Assembly: GCF_011761265.1 (NCBI RefSeq)
Contig: NZ_JAAOZB010000001.1
Location: forward strand, 496,001 to 560,000
Source: Microbacterium halimionae
GTDB taxonomy: Bacteria > Actinomycetota > Actinomycetes > Actinomycetales > Microbacteriaceae
Length of the DNA stretch: 64,000 nt
Reading direction: 5' to 3'
In this document: piece after piece, positions 54,286-63,211 of the stretch
Layout of the letters: every line of letters begins with the position of its first letter
Numbering within the stretch: the first letter of the stretch is position 1
Program-made: the position numbers and the translations under genes
The notes under the pieces: generated by a model
Seen by the model: only the letters and a program-made list of their open reading frames with translations
Told to the model about the DNA's origin: nothing
Databases searched by the model: none

Positions 54286-54815
54286 GTGAACTCACTCTGC
54301 TTCTTCTTCGCATCGGTTTCCTTCTGCTGCTCTGGTTCTTCGTCTTCGCAGTCGTCTACTCACTTCGCGCCGACCTGTTCGGCACCAAGGTGCGACGGAT
54401 GCCGCAAGCAGCGCCTGCTGCAGCAGCACCGACCGCCGGTGCAAAGGACGCGACGGCGCCGGTCGTGTCGCCTCCGCCCCCTTCGAAAGAGAAGGGCGGG
54501 CGTCGAGAGAAAGCCACAACCGAAAGTGTTTCGCGCATTGTGATCACCAGCGGACCAAAGACCGGACTTGAGATCTCACTGGGTACCGAAGCGCTCACGA
54601 TTGGGCGTTCCAGCGAGTCTGGGCTCGTCATCCGTGACGACTACACATCGAGTCATCACGCTCGACTCCTCTTGTGGGGCGACCAATGGATGTTCCAGGA
54701 CCTTGACTCAACGAATGGATCCTGGCATGACGGTGAACGCGTGACTTCTCCGGTTCCGATTACCGCTGGGGCTCCGCTCAAGGTCGGGGCGACCACCTTC
54801 GAACTGCGGAAGTAG
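54282..54815 (+). CDS. fhaB: FHA-domain membrane protein FhaB
   Basis: 177 residues. One N-terminal membrane helix (LTLLLLRIGFLLLLWFFVFAVVYSLRADLFG), a Pro/Ala-rich linker and a C-terminal FHA domain with EALTIGRSSESGLVIRDDYTSSHHARLLLWGDQWMFQDLDSTNGSWHDGERV. It is a substrate and reader of the PknA/PknB kinases in related actinobacteria (FipA/FhaB). A threonine cluster precedes the FHA domain (KATTESVSRI), a possible phosphorylation site by inference. Overlaps fhaA by ATGA; pstP begins 12 bases after its stop. Confidence 0.95.
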   Translation: MSELTLLLLRIGFLLLLWFFVFAVVYSLRADLFGTKVRRMPQAAPAAAAPTAGAKDATAPVVSPPPPSKEKGGRREKATTESVSRIVITSGPKTGLEISLGTEALTIGRSSESGLVIRDDYTSSHHARLLLWGDQWMFQDLDSTNGSWHDGERVTSPVPITAGAPLKVGATTFELRK

Positions 54816-54827
54816 CGGATTCCCTCG

Positions 54828-56066
54828 ATGGTTTTCCAAGGCTCGAGTGCAGCACTTTCCCATACCGGGAAAGTGCGCTCGAACAACCAAGATTCGGGGT
54901 ATTCGGGCTCCAATCTCTTCGTTGTCGCCGACGGTATGGGTGGCCACGCCGGCGGCGATGTCGCGTCGAGCCTGGCGGTCCATCGGCTCGAAGATCTCGA
55001 TCATCCCTACGGATCGACATCGGATGCGGAGCACGCACTTCAGACGGCGATCGTCGACACCGCAGGCGACATCATCGACACGGTGCAGGTGAAGCCCGAG
55101 CTCGCAGGCATGGGCACGACCGTCAGCGCGCTCGTCATGGTTGATGATTACGCGGTCATCGCTCACATCGGCGACTCTCGTATCTACCTTTACCGCGATA
55201 ACGCGCTGACGCAGATTACGACCGACCACACGTTCGTGCAGCGACTTGTCGATTCTGGTCGCATCACACCCGAAGAGGCAAGGTACCACCCACGCCGCTC
55301 CGTTCTCATGCGAGTTCTGGGCGACATGGACCCCGACCCCGAAGTCGACACGTTCATCATGCCGACCCAGCCCGGCGACCGCTGGCTGCTGTGCTCCGAT
55401 GGCCTGTGTGGAGTGGTGGATGACGCGCAGACGTCGAAGGTGCTCGATCAGGGCCTTGCCCCCGGCGGCACTGCCGATGCACTCCTCAAGCTCGCGCTCG
55501 ATGCGGGCGCACCCGACAACGTCACCATCGTGCTGGTCGATGTGGGGGGCCAGCATCCCGTCGTTTCTGGCACAGCCACGGTCGTCGGTTCGGCATCGAA
55601 TCCGGTCGGTATAGAAGTACCGGCCGCACGCCCCGGCAGGTCATCCTGGCTTCACCCCGGACGCCAGGCCGCGAACGAACCGTCGCACTTCGAGCCGGCA
55701 CCGGAGTATCTTGAAGAGCTCATCGATGAAGACCGCAGGCGCGCCCGCAGGCGTCGCGTGGTGTGGATCACAGGTCTCGTACTCGTTCTCGCCGCAATCG
55801 CCGCTGGCCTTTTCGCCGGATACAGCTGGTCGCAGACGCGCTACTACATCGGTGCGGATGACGATTCAGTCGTCATCTATCGCGGCGTACAGCAAAGCAT
55901 TGGCCCTATCGCACTGTCGAGTGCGTACGAAGAGACCGGCATCGCGCTGGCTGACCTCAGCGACTTCGACCGAAACAAGGTTGAGAACACCATCTCAGCG
56001 CGATCGCTCTCCGACGCCAAGCTGATCGTTGACCGCCTCGAACCGCAAGAGGAGGCTGCCGGATGA
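54828..56066 (+). CDS. pstP: PP2C-type Ser/Thr phosphatase PstP
   Basis: Dephosphorylates the kinases and their targets. 412 residues. The PP2C catalytic domain (about 1-240) has the metal ligands in SNNQDSG, VVADGMGGHAGGDVASSLAV, CSDGLCGVVDD and PDNVTIVLVDVG. It is followed by a linker, one transmembrane helix (VVWITGLVLVLAAIAAGLFAGYSW, near residue 310) and a short extracellular domain of about 80 residues. A perfect 10-bp hairpin lies in the first 50 bases of the coding region. The stop overlaps the rodA start by four bases. Confidence 0.96.
   Translation: MVFQGSSAALSHTGKVRSNNQDSGYSGSNLFVVADGMGGHAGGDVASSLAVHRLEDLDHPYGSTSDAEHALQTAIVDTAGDIIDTVQVKPELAGMGTTVSALVMVDDYAVIAHIGDSRIYLYRDNALTQITTDHTFVQRLVDSGRITPEEARYHPRRSVLMRVLGDMDPDPEVDTFIMPTQPGDRWLLCSDGLCGVVDDAQTSKVLDQGLAPGGTADALLKLALDAGAPDNVTIVLVDVGGQHPVVSGTATVVGSASNPVGIEVPAARPGRSSWLHPGRQAANEPSHFEPAPEYLEELIDEDRRRARRRRVVWITGLVLVLAAIAAGLFAGYSWSQTRYYIGADDDSVVIYRGVQQSIGPIALSSAYEETGIALADLSDFDRNKVENTISARSLSDAKLIVDRLEPQEEAAG
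54852..54876 (+). repeat. hairpin at the start of the pstP coding region
   Basis: GCACTTTCCC (54852-54861) pairs with GGGAAAGTGC (54867-54876) over a five-base loop, and outer TCGAG/CTCGA (54843-54847, 54878-54882) can extend the stem. It starts 15-24 bases inside the ORF, where it could hinder ribosomes entering pstP. Confidence 0.6.
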
Positions 56067-57454
56067 CCGCACCCGTTTCTGACGCACCCGCCGCCGACAC
56101 CGCAGTCCTGCGGGCGCTTCGCAAGATGCGAGTGCCGCAAACGCTTCGCAATCGCGAGATGTGGTTGCTGCTCTTCGCCTTCGTAATTAACGCCGGGGCC
56201 GTGGCGCTCGTGCAACTCGGCGCGCTCGGCGCCATTGATGCAAGCTTCCTCATCTATGGCGGCGCCGTATCGGTGCTCACCCTCGTCATCCATATTCTGC
56301 TGCGAATCTTCGCGCGCGACGCCGATCCATTTCTACTGCCGATAGCAACCCTCTTGACCGGGCTCGGTATCGCGATGATCTATCGCATCGACATCGCCGA
56401 TAACGCCGAAGGCTGGGATTCCTTCGCGATCAAGCAACTTGCCTGGACTGCCATCGCGCTCGTACTCGCTATCGCCGTCGTGCTTTTGCTTCGCAACTAT
56501 CGAATCCTCTTTCGCTACACCTACGTCGCGGGTTTTGCGGGTGTCGCGCTGCTGGTGTTGCCTTTCGTCCCGGGCCTTGGCACCGATGCAAACGCAGATG
56601 TTTGGGTATCAGTGGGCTTCTTCTCTTTCCAGCCAGGTGAGCTCGCCAAGATTGCGCTGGCAATCTTCTTCGCTGGATACCTCGTGCGCACGCGAGAAAG
56701 CCTGACATCTGTCGGGACGCGCTTTCTGGGGATGACCTGGCCACGCGCACGCGAGCTCGGTCCGCTCTTGGTGATCTGGCTCATTTCTCTCGGCACAATC
56801 GTGCTGCAACGCGACCTTGGAACGGGTCTCCTGATCTTCGGCATGTTCGTCGCCATGCTGTACGTCGCGACCGGCAAGACAAGTTGGGTGCTCATCGGTC
56901 TTGGCCTCGCAGTCGCCGGCGCAGTGCTGGCTTCGCAAATCCTCACCTACGTGGGATGGCGTTTCACGAACTGGCTGGATGCCTTCAATCCCGCTGTCAT
57001 CGATGCTCCGGGCGGAAGTTACCAGCTCGTGCAGGGAATCTTTGGACTCGCACACGGGGGACTCATCGGCACGGGCCTTGGGCAGGGTCGCCCCTACATC
57101 ACGCCACTTTCACAGAGCGACTACATCCTGCCGAGCCTGGGAGAAGAACTCGGACTCATCGGGGTCTTCGCGATTCTGTGTCTGTATATGGTGCTCGCGA
57201 GCCGCGGTCTTCGTATTGGGCTTGCCGGTCAGGATGACTTCGGCAAACTCCTCGCTACGGGGTTGTCGTTCACTGTCGCGCTGCAGGTGTTCATCATGGT
57301 TGGTGGCGTGACCCGCGTCATCCCGCTCACCGGTCTCACAACGCCGTTCCTGGCGGCGGGTGGTTCTTCGCTGATCGCAAACTGGTTGATCGTCGCAATT
57401 CTTCTTCGCATTTCTGACTCTGTGCGCACCCGACCAAGGGCGGTGATCGGATGA
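56063..57454 (+). CDS. rodA: SEDS-family peptidoglycan polymerase RodA/FtsW
   Basis: 463-residue polytopic protein of the SEDS glycosyltransferase family, which polymerises lipid II. Ten or so membrane segments. Family motifs are WVSVGFFSFQPGELAKIALAIFFAGYLV, LQRDLGTGLLIFGMFVAML, SYQLVQGIFGLAHGGLIGTGLGQGRP and DYILPSLGEELGLIGVFAILCLYMVLASRG, ending with LTGLTTPFLAAGGSSLIANWLIVAILLRISD. The genuine partner PBP gene follows with ATGA overlap, so it acts as the RodA-type polymerase of this operon. Preceded by pstP. Confidence 0.95.
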   Translation: MTAPVSDAPAADTAVLRALRKMRVPQTLRNREMWLLLFAFVINAGAVALVQLGALGAIDASFLIYGGAVSVLTLVIHILLRIFARDADPFLLPIATLLTGLGIAMIYRIDIADNAEGWDSFAIKQLAWTAIALVLAIAVVLLLRNYRILFRYTYVAGFAGVALLVLPFVPGLGTDANADVWVSVGFFSFQPGELAKIALAIFFAGYLVRTRESLTSVGTRFLGMTWPRARELGPLLVIWLISLGTIVLQRDLGTGLLIFGMFVAMLYVATGKTSWVLIGLGLAVAGAVLASQILTYVGWRFTNWLDAFNPAVIDAPGGSYQLVQGIFGLAHGGLIGTGLGQGRPYITPLSQSDYILPSLGEELGLIGVFAILCLYMVLASRGLRIGLAGQDDFGKLLATGLSFTVALQVFIMVGGVTRVIPLTGLTTPFLAAGGSSLIANWLIVAILLRISDSVRTRPRAVIG

Positions 57455-58908
57455 CAAAAGAATTGAAACGGCTGAGCATCCTGATGCTCGCTATGTTCCT
57501 CGTGCTGTTCGGTTCAACGAGTTGGATTCAGGTGGTTGACACCGACTCACTCGCCAACAACGACCGGAATACCCGCTCACTCTACGATTCCTACGAAGTG
57601 CAGCGCGGATCAATCATCGCGAGCGGCAGCGCCATCGCGTCCTCCGAACCATCGGACGATGTATTCAGCTGGCAACGTGTCTACACCGACGCCGACATGT
57701 GGGCGCCAGTTACTGGGTACATCAACCCCGCTCTCGGGTCAGCGACAGGTATCGAGCAGTCGATGAATCAGGAGCTTTCAGGCACGGGTAGTTCGCAATT
57801 TCTCGATCGCATTGATCAGATCTTCACCGGTCAGTCGCCGCAGGGGTCAAACGTCGTACTGTCGTTGGATTCTGATGTGCAACGTGCGGCCTACGAAGCT
57901 CTCGGTGATCTGCAAGGCGCCGTGATCGCGATCGAGCCATCAACCGGGCGCGTGCTCGCGATGGCGTCGACGCCGAGCTACGACACCAACCTGCTCGCGT
58001 CACACGATACAAACGCCGTGCAATCTACATATGCCGAGCTCGACGCAGCGGTGAATCACCCGCTTTACAACCGGGCCATCGCCGGAAACTTGAACCCACC
58101 CGGCTCGACCTTCAAGCTCGTCGTTGTCTCGGCGGCGCTCGCCTCCGATGACTTCACCCCGGAATCGACGCTTCCGAACCTCGCCACCTACACGCTTCCT
58201 GGAACCAGCACCGCGATTCGCAACGCCGGCGGCGGCACATGCGGCAGCGGTGAAACCGTGACAATCGCCGATGCCCTGCGACTGAGCTGCAACATACCGA
58301 TGGCGCAGCTGGCTGTGAAACTGGGTGACGACGCGATCCTCGAAGAGGCCGAGAAGTATGGGTTCAATTCTTCGTTCTCGATGCCGCTCGAATCGACAGC
58401 ATCTACGTACCCCCGAGGGCTCAGTGCCGATAAAACCGCACTCACCGGATTCGGCCAGGGCGACGTCCGGGCGACGCCTCTTCAGATGGCGATGGTTTCT
58501 GCCGGAATAGCGAATGATGGCATCGTCATGAACCCACGAATGGTTGACGAAGTCATTGCGCCTGATCTTTCGGTGCAGCAAACCTACGAAGACAGTGAAT
58601 ATGGCCGGGCACTCGAAGAGGACCTCGCAACGGAGATGGTGCAAATGATGATCGCTAATGTCGATAACGGTGCCGCATCGAATGCAAGAATAGATGGCGT
58701 CAAGGTGGCCGGTAAGACCGGTACCGCAGAGAATGGGTCAGATGACCCATACACCTTGTGGTTCACCGGCTTTGCGCCCGCAGACGACCCAGAGGTCGCA
58801 GTTGCGGTCGTCATCGAAGACGGTGGCGGTCAAGGACAAACGGGCACGGGAAATACGATCGCGGCGCCCATCGCGAAAAAGGTCATGGAGGCGGTGCTAG
58901 GTAAATGA
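57451..58908 (+). CDS. pbpA: penicillin-binding protein A (transpeptidase)
   Basis: Class B PBP, 485 residues. A single N-terminal helix (LSILMLAMFLVLFGSTSWIQVV) anchors it. The pedestal is followed by the transpeptidase domain: catalytic SxxK in NLNPPGSTFKLVVVSAAL, SxN in LSCNIPMAQLA and KTG in VAGKTGTAENG. The protein crosslinks peptidoglycan and pairs with the SEDS polymerase encoded upstream. Length matches PbpA of mycobacteria. Starts with an ATGA overlap after rodA and ends with an ATGA overlap into pknA. Confidence 0.97.
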   Translation: MTKELKRLSILMLAMFLVLFGSTSWIQVVDTDSLANNDRNTRSLYDSYEVQRGSIIASGSAIASSEPSDDVFSWQRVYTDADMWAPVTGYINPALGSATGIEQSMNQELSGTGSSQFLDRIDQIFTGQSPQGSNVVLSLDSDVQRAAYEALGDLQGAVIAIEPSTGRVLAMASTPSYDTNLLASHDTNAVQSTYAELDAAVNHPLYNRAIAGNLNPPGSTFKLVVVSAALASDDFTPESTLPNLATYTLPGTSTAIRNAGGGTCGSGETVTIADALRLSCNIPMAQLAVKLGDDAILEEAEKYGFNSSFSMPLESTASTYPRGLSADKTALTGFGQGDVRATPLQMAMVSAGIANDGIVMNPRMVDEVIAPDLSVQQTYEDSEYGRALEEDLATEMVQMMIANVDNGAASNARIDGVKVAGKTGTAENGSDDPYTLWFTGFAPADDPEVAVAVVIEDGGGQGQTGTGNTIAAPIAKKVMEAVLGK

Positions 58909-60638
58909 GACCGACACAGGGTGTGACCTTCGGCGGCCGCTATGAACTGGATTCGCGGATCGCAATCGGCGGCATGGGCGAAGTATGGGAGGCCAACGAC
59001 CACGTTATCGGCCGGACCGTCGCCATCAAGATCCTCAAAGACGAGTACATGGGCGACCCGGGCTTCCTCGAGCGTTTTCGCGCCGAGGCTCGGCACGCAG
59101 CGCTTGTGAACCATGAAGGAATCGCCAGTGTCTTCGATTATGGCGAAGAGAACGGCAGCGCTTTTCTCGTCATGGAACTCGTTCCTGGTGAAGCTCTCTC
59201 AACCATCCTGGAGCGCGACGGTTCGCTGTCGAGCGACAAAACGCTCGACATTGTCGCCCAAACAGCCGCCGCCCTTCAGGCCGCGCACGCCGCCGGTCTG
59301 GTCCACCGCGACATCAAGCCCGGAAACCTTCTGATCACGCCCGACGGTCGCGTCAAGATCACTGACTTCGGTATTGCCCGCATCGCCGATCAGGTTCCAC
59401 TGACGGCCACCGGCCAAGTAATGGGTACCGTCCAGTACCTCTCACCAGAGCAAGCGTCTGGGCACGCGGCATCGCCCTCGACTGACATCTATTCGCTCGG
59501 AATCGTTGCGTACGAATGCCTCGCGGGCAAGCGTCCATTCACTGGCGAGTCGCAAGTAGCGATCGCTATGGCGCAGATCAACGAGCAAGCGCCACCACTC
59601 CCGCCGACAATCGCGGCGCCGGTGCAGAACCTCGTGATGGCGATGATCACGAAGAAGCCCGAAGATCGTCCATCCACTGCCGCTGCGGTATCGCGCGCCG
59701 CAGCTGCTCTTCGCCGTGGCGACGTTGCTGCTGCAGCGAGTGCCGTGCCCGCTGTCGCTGATGGCGTGCTCGAAACTGACGCGGCAACTCAGCTCCTCGC
59801 ATCAGCAGGTGCGACTGGGGCCGCGACGCAGCTCATGCCGAGTGCCGACATGGAAGCCGAAACGGGTGAGCCTGCGAAGAAAAAGAAGCGCAGCCCTTGG
59901 ACTTGGCCTCTTGTCGCGCTTGTGGTGCTGTTACTCATTGTCTTAGGTGGCACAGTCTTCGCGCTGTTCGGCAACCAAGGTTCTGACACTGATCCCTCAG
60001 CGTCGGCTTCCACGTCAGCATCGAAGCCCGCACCGTCCCAAACGACTCCGAGTTCGACGCCATCCTCCTCAACAGTGAGTGTCAATTCGCTGGGGCTCGA
60101 CGGCCTCACATGCGACGATGCTTCGGCGAGGCTTAGCGAAGCAGGACTTGCCGCCAACTGCACAGCTGGAAACAGTGCCCCGAACGCCGAAAGCGTCGGC
60201 GTTGTCTACGAGGTGAACCCGACGGGAAATGTGCCCGAGGGAACGATCATCACGTTGACCGTCTATGGCGGTGAAGTTGAACTCGGGTCTCCGGGCGCGC
60301 CGTCGATGCCCGAAAGTGCTGTCACAGGTACGTCAGTTCAGGTCACCTGGCCCGGCTACACCTGCCCGTCCGGAACCGGTTCCGTGAGTTCGTATGACCT
60401 CACTGCCACGAACGGTGTGTTCCCCGCAACTGGACAGTCCACGGCATCCTTCGGTTCTGGTGAGCGCAGCGCCGATTTGCAGATCACCGGTACCGAGGGC
60501 CAGACAGTCATTGTCACTTACACGGTCTCATGTGTCGGGGGTTCCAGTACCGAAGCGCGGACGTCACCGTCCTCTGAAGAAGCAACACTTCAGGTACAAG
60601 CTGTAGCGCCGACACCGACGCCGACTTCGACGCCCTGA
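58905..60638 (+). CDS. pknA: Ser/Thr protein kinase PknA with unusual extracellular region
   Basis: 577 residues. Hanks-type kinase domain: GGMGEVWEANDHVIGRTVAIKIL, VHRDIKPGNLLI, ITDFGIARIADQVPLTATGQVMGTVQYLSPEQ. A single transmembrane helix (PWTWPLVALVVLLLIVLGGTVFALFG, near residue 330-355) leads to an outer part: a Ser/Thr-rich linker, one PASTA-like domain (LGLDGLTCDDASARLSEAGLAANCTAG...VYEVNPTGNVPEGTIITLTVYGG) and an Fn3-like beta domain up to residue 563 with two further cysteines. M. tuberculosis PknA has no such long ectodomain. ATGA overlap with pbpA; a 78-bp gap follows before pknB. Confidence 0.93.
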   Translation: MRPTQGVTFGGRYELDSRIAIGGMGEVWEANDHVIGRTVAIKILKDEYMGDPGFLERFRAEARHAALVNHEGIASVFDYGEENGSAFLVMELVPGEALSTILERDGSLSSDKTLDIVAQTAAALQAAHAAGLVHRDIKPGNLLITPDGRVKITDFGIARIADQVPLTATGQVMGTVQYLSPEQASGHAASPSTDIYSLGIVAYECLAGKRPFTGESQVAIAMAQINEQAPPLPPTIAAPVQNLVMAMITKKPEDRPSTAAAVSRAAAALRRGDVAAAASAVPAVADGVLETDAATQLLASAGATGAATQLMPSADMEAETGEPAKKKKRSPWTWPLVALVVLLLIVLGGTVFALFGNQGSDTDPSASASTSASKPAPSQTTPSSTPSSSTVSVNSLGLDGLTCDDASARLSEAGLAANCTAGNSAPNAESVGVVYEVNPTGNVPEGTIITLTVYGGEVELGSPGAPSMPESAVTGTSVQVTWPGYTCPSGTGSVSSYDLTATNGVFPATGQSTASFGSGERSADLQITGTEGQTVIVTYTVSCVGGSSTEARTSPSSEEATLQVQAVAPTPTPTSTP

Positions 60639-60716
60639 ACTGTCTCCGGTATATCGGTTGGGCATACCCTCAGCAGTCGTCCGTTAGGCTGAATACGATC
60701 CACCCAGGGAGTGACC

Positions 60717-62408
60717 GTGACAGCTGATCCGCGACTACTTTCGGAGCGCTACCGGGTCGATGAACTCATCGGAACTGGCGGCATGGCGAGTGTCTACCGG
60801 GGCTACGACGCAACACTGGGCCGCGAGGTCGCGATCAAGCTCTTGAAGCCCGAACTTGCTGCGGACTCCGCGTTTCGAACCCGCTTTAGGCTTGAGGCTC
60901 AAGCGGCGTCGCGCATGGCGCACCCGTCGATCGTGCGCGTTTTCGATGCGGGCGAAGATTCTGAAGTCACACCCGAAGGCAAAACGGTCCCGGTGCCTTA
61001 CATCGTCATGGAACTTGTCCATGGTGAGCTACTGAAGAACATCATCGCGGGTGGTCCGGTTCCGCTTGCAGACACGTTGAGCTACGTCGACGGCATCCTT
61101 GAAGCGCTTGAGTACTCCCATCGAGCCGGCGTCGTCCACCGTGATATCAAGCCTGGAAACGTCATGATCACGGCCTCGGGCAATGTGAAAGTGATGGATT
61201 TCGGTATCGCTCGTGCCGTATCGGATTCGTCATCGACTGTCGCTGAAACGACGACGATTCTGGGTACTGCGGCCTATTTTTCCCCTGAGCAAGCCAAGGG
61301 TGAGTCAGTAGACACTCGTGCCGACCTGTACTCCACGGGTGTTGTGCTTTACGAATTGCTGACCGGCCGGCAACCTTTCCGGGGTGAGTCTCCGGTCGCT
61401 GTGGCTTACCAGCACGTCAGTGAAGCCCCTATCGCTCCGTCCGAGGTCGCTGAAGATATTCCACGCGGCCTCGATGCGCTGGTTATGCGGGCGCTCGCAA
61501 AAGACCCCTACCAGCGCTTTCAGGATGCTCCGAGTTTCCGAAGCGCCCTCGTGGCCGCAGTCCAGGGCAAGAATCCGTCCAAGCGTCAGTTGGGCACGCT
61601 CACAAGCGAACTGTACGGCCCGAATCCCCGTCACGCAGCGGAGACAGCCCGTTCGCTTCGTCAGCTCTCCACCGACACGACGATGCCCCGTACTCAAGCA
61701 GGTCCCCCCGTTGCATGGATCTGGGCGGGCGTGGCGGTACTGGCGGTTCTCCTCATTTCGGTGTTGATCTGGGTTGTATCGTTGCCGCGCGGTGAGACAA
61801 TCCCAGATTCAGCCCGTGTTGTTCCCGATGTCTCGCAAATGTCTGTGGATCGCGCCATTACGACGCTCGAAGACGAAGACTTGGAAACGCTGACGCGGAA
61901 AGAATCGAGTGAAAGCGTCGCCGAAGGCAATGTGGTCCGCACTGACCCCGAAGCGGGGGTCACCGTTACTCCGGGAGAGACGGTGACGGTCTACGTTTCG
62001 ATAGGACAAGAGCTGGCTGAGGTTCCGACCCTCGAAGGCCTCACTGAAGCCGACGCGCGGACCGCGCTAGAAGCGGCTGGCTTGAAGGTCGGCACGATCA
62101 CGCCGCAAAATGACGCGGATCTGGCAGCCGGGACTGTCATCTCGGCATCGGCACGCGCTGACAGCGAGGTGCCGCCCGGAACAATTGTGAACATGGTTGT
62201 AGCGACGGGCCGAGTGGTACTCGTCGATGTGACCGGTTACACGATCGATGCGGCCACTCGCGGTCTGGAAGACCTCGGGCTGATCGTTGAGACTGCCGAC
62301 GACCCCGAGTGCGCCGCAACAAACCCACGAACGGTCTCAGTGCAGTCACTTGCTCCCGGCGAGGTCGACATACATTCGACCGTGACGCTCACTTCTTGCT
62401 CCGGTTAG
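60717..62408 (+). CDS. pknB: PASTA Ser/Thr protein kinase PknB
   Basis: 563 residues. Kinase domain with GTGGMASVYRGYDATLGREVAIKLL, VVHRDIKPGNVMI, KVMDFGIARA and the activation loop with several Ser/Thr (DSSSTVAETTTILGTAAYFSPEQ). A transmembrane helix WIWAGVAVLAVLLISVLIWVVSL follows near residue 345. Three PASTA domains then occupy the ectodomain (VPDVSQMSVDRAITTLEDEDL; VPTLEGLTEADARTALEAAGLKV; LVDVTGYTIDAATRGLEDLGL), the lipid II/muropeptide-binding arrangement. GTG 60717 is chosen because GGGAG sits five to six bases upstream; GTG 60711 abuts it. It has its own TACGAT promoter candidate. Confidence 0.97.
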   Translation: MTADPRLLSERYRVDELIGTGGMASVYRGYDATLGREVAIKLLKPELAADSAFRTRFRLEAQAASRMAHPSIVRVFDAGEDSEVTPEGKTVPVPYIVMELVHGELLKNIIAGGPVPLADTLSYVDGILEALEYSHRAGVVHRDIKPGNVMITASGNVKVMDFGIARAVSDSSSTVAETTTILGTAAYFSPEQAKGESVDTRADLYSTGVVLYELLTGRQPFRGESPVAVAYQHVSEAPIAPSEVAEDIPRGLDALVMRALAKDPYQRFQDAPSFRSALVAAVQGKNPSKRQLGTLTSELYGPNPRHAAETARSLRQLSTDTTMPRTQAGPPVAWIWAGVAVLAVLLISVLIWVVSLPRGETIPDSARVVPDVSQMSVDRAITTLEDEDLETLTRKESSESVAEGNVVRTDPEAGVTVTPGETVTVYVSIGQELAEVPTLEGLTEADARTALEAAGLKVGTITPQNDADLAAGTVISASARADSEVPPGTIVNMVVATGRVVLVDVTGYTIDAATRGLEDLGLIVETADDPECAATNPRTVSVQSLAPGEVDIHSTVTLTSCSG

Positions 62409-62412
62409 TTGC

Positions 62413-63039
62413 TCACCTGAGTGGTTTGAGGTGTGCTCCGCGAGCGGCGGCCCCCGCCATACCGGCCGTCTCGAGCCAGTTACCGAGCAGAAGGTAGCCG
62501 TACTCGGTAAGCACGCTCTCGGGGTGAAACTGCACGCCCTGTACGGGGAGGCTGCGGTGTGAAATCCCCATCACTACTCCGGAATCCGCGGTGGCCGTAA
62601 TTTCGAGGTCGGCACCGATAGTTCTGGGATCGACGGTGAGAGAGTGGTACCTCGTCGCGTGGAATGGCGACGGAAGCCCGGCGAAAACGCCTTTTCCATT
62701 GTGATGAATGGCGGAGGTCATTCCATGAACGAGTTCGTCCGACTGCGACACTTCGGCGCCACATGCGACCGCGATGATTTGATGCCCGAGGCAGACTCCG
62801 AGCACTGGAACGCCCACTTCTGCCGCGACGTGAGCGACCTTAAGCGCCGAGGTTGCGCTCTCGGGCGCACCCGGGCCCGGTGAGATGACGACACCCCCGT
62901 ATCCCTGACACAGCGCCGCAAGATCAGCAACTGCCAGGGTGTCAGCTTCGACGAGGTCAATGACCGCCCCGAGCTCTTCGAGGTAGCCGCAGAGCGTGTG
63001 TACGAAGCTGTCGTGGTTGTCGACAACCAAGACGCGCAT
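62413..63039 (-). CDS. trpG: glutamine amidotransferase (anthranilate/aminodeoxychorismate synthase component II)
   Basis: 208-residue class I glutaminase subunit that supplies ammonia for anthranilate or 4-amino-4-deoxychorismate synthesis. Motifs are VVDNHDSFVHTL, ISPGPGAPESATS, catalytic Cys in VPVLGVCLGHQIIAVACG and HPESVLTEYG with the His-Glu pair. Start ATG 63039 (MRVLVVDN) was preferred over in-frame GTG 63045. Convergent with pknB. In mycobacteria a homologue named trpG occupies the same place. The synthase partner gene is not nearby, so tryptophan versus folate use is open. Confidence 0.93.
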   Translation of the reverse strand: MRVLVVDNHDSFVHTLCGYLEELGAVIDLVEADTLAVADLAALCQGYGGVVISPGPGAPESATSALKVAHVAAEVGVPVLGVCLGHQIIAVACGAEVSQSDELVHGMTSAIHHNGKGVFAGLPSPFHATRYHSLTVDPRTIGADLEITATADSGVVMGISHRSLPVQGVQFHPESVLTEYGYLLLGNWLETAGMAGAAARGAHLKPLR

Positions 63040-63055
63040 AGTCACGAGCTGCAGC

Positions 63056-63211
63056 TCACTCGACCGTGACCTCCTGCGGGTTCACAAACGTGCTCACCCA
63101 CGGGAACACGTAGAAAAACAGGCCGTAGACGACGGCGGCAAGAAGAATCAATAGCAGGATGACTCGAACCCACCAGGGTCCCGGAAGAATTCGCCACAGT
63201 GCCCCGTACAT
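63056..63211 (-). CDS. 51-residue single-pass membrane protein
   Basis: A short gene missed by length filters. The sequence MYGALWRILPGPWWVRVILLLILLAAVVYGLFFYVFPWVSTFV-NPQEVTVE has a Trp-rich N-terminal segment and one membrane helix; an acidic end follows. The ATG overlaps the sortase stop (TGATG), and trpG begins 16 bases after its stop. A small membrane protein is found at this position in many actinobacteria, between the sortase and the trpG-like gene. Role unknown. Confidence 0.8.
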   Translation of the reverse strand: MYGALWRILPGPWWVRVILLLILLAAVVYGLFFYVFPWVSTFVNPQEVTVE

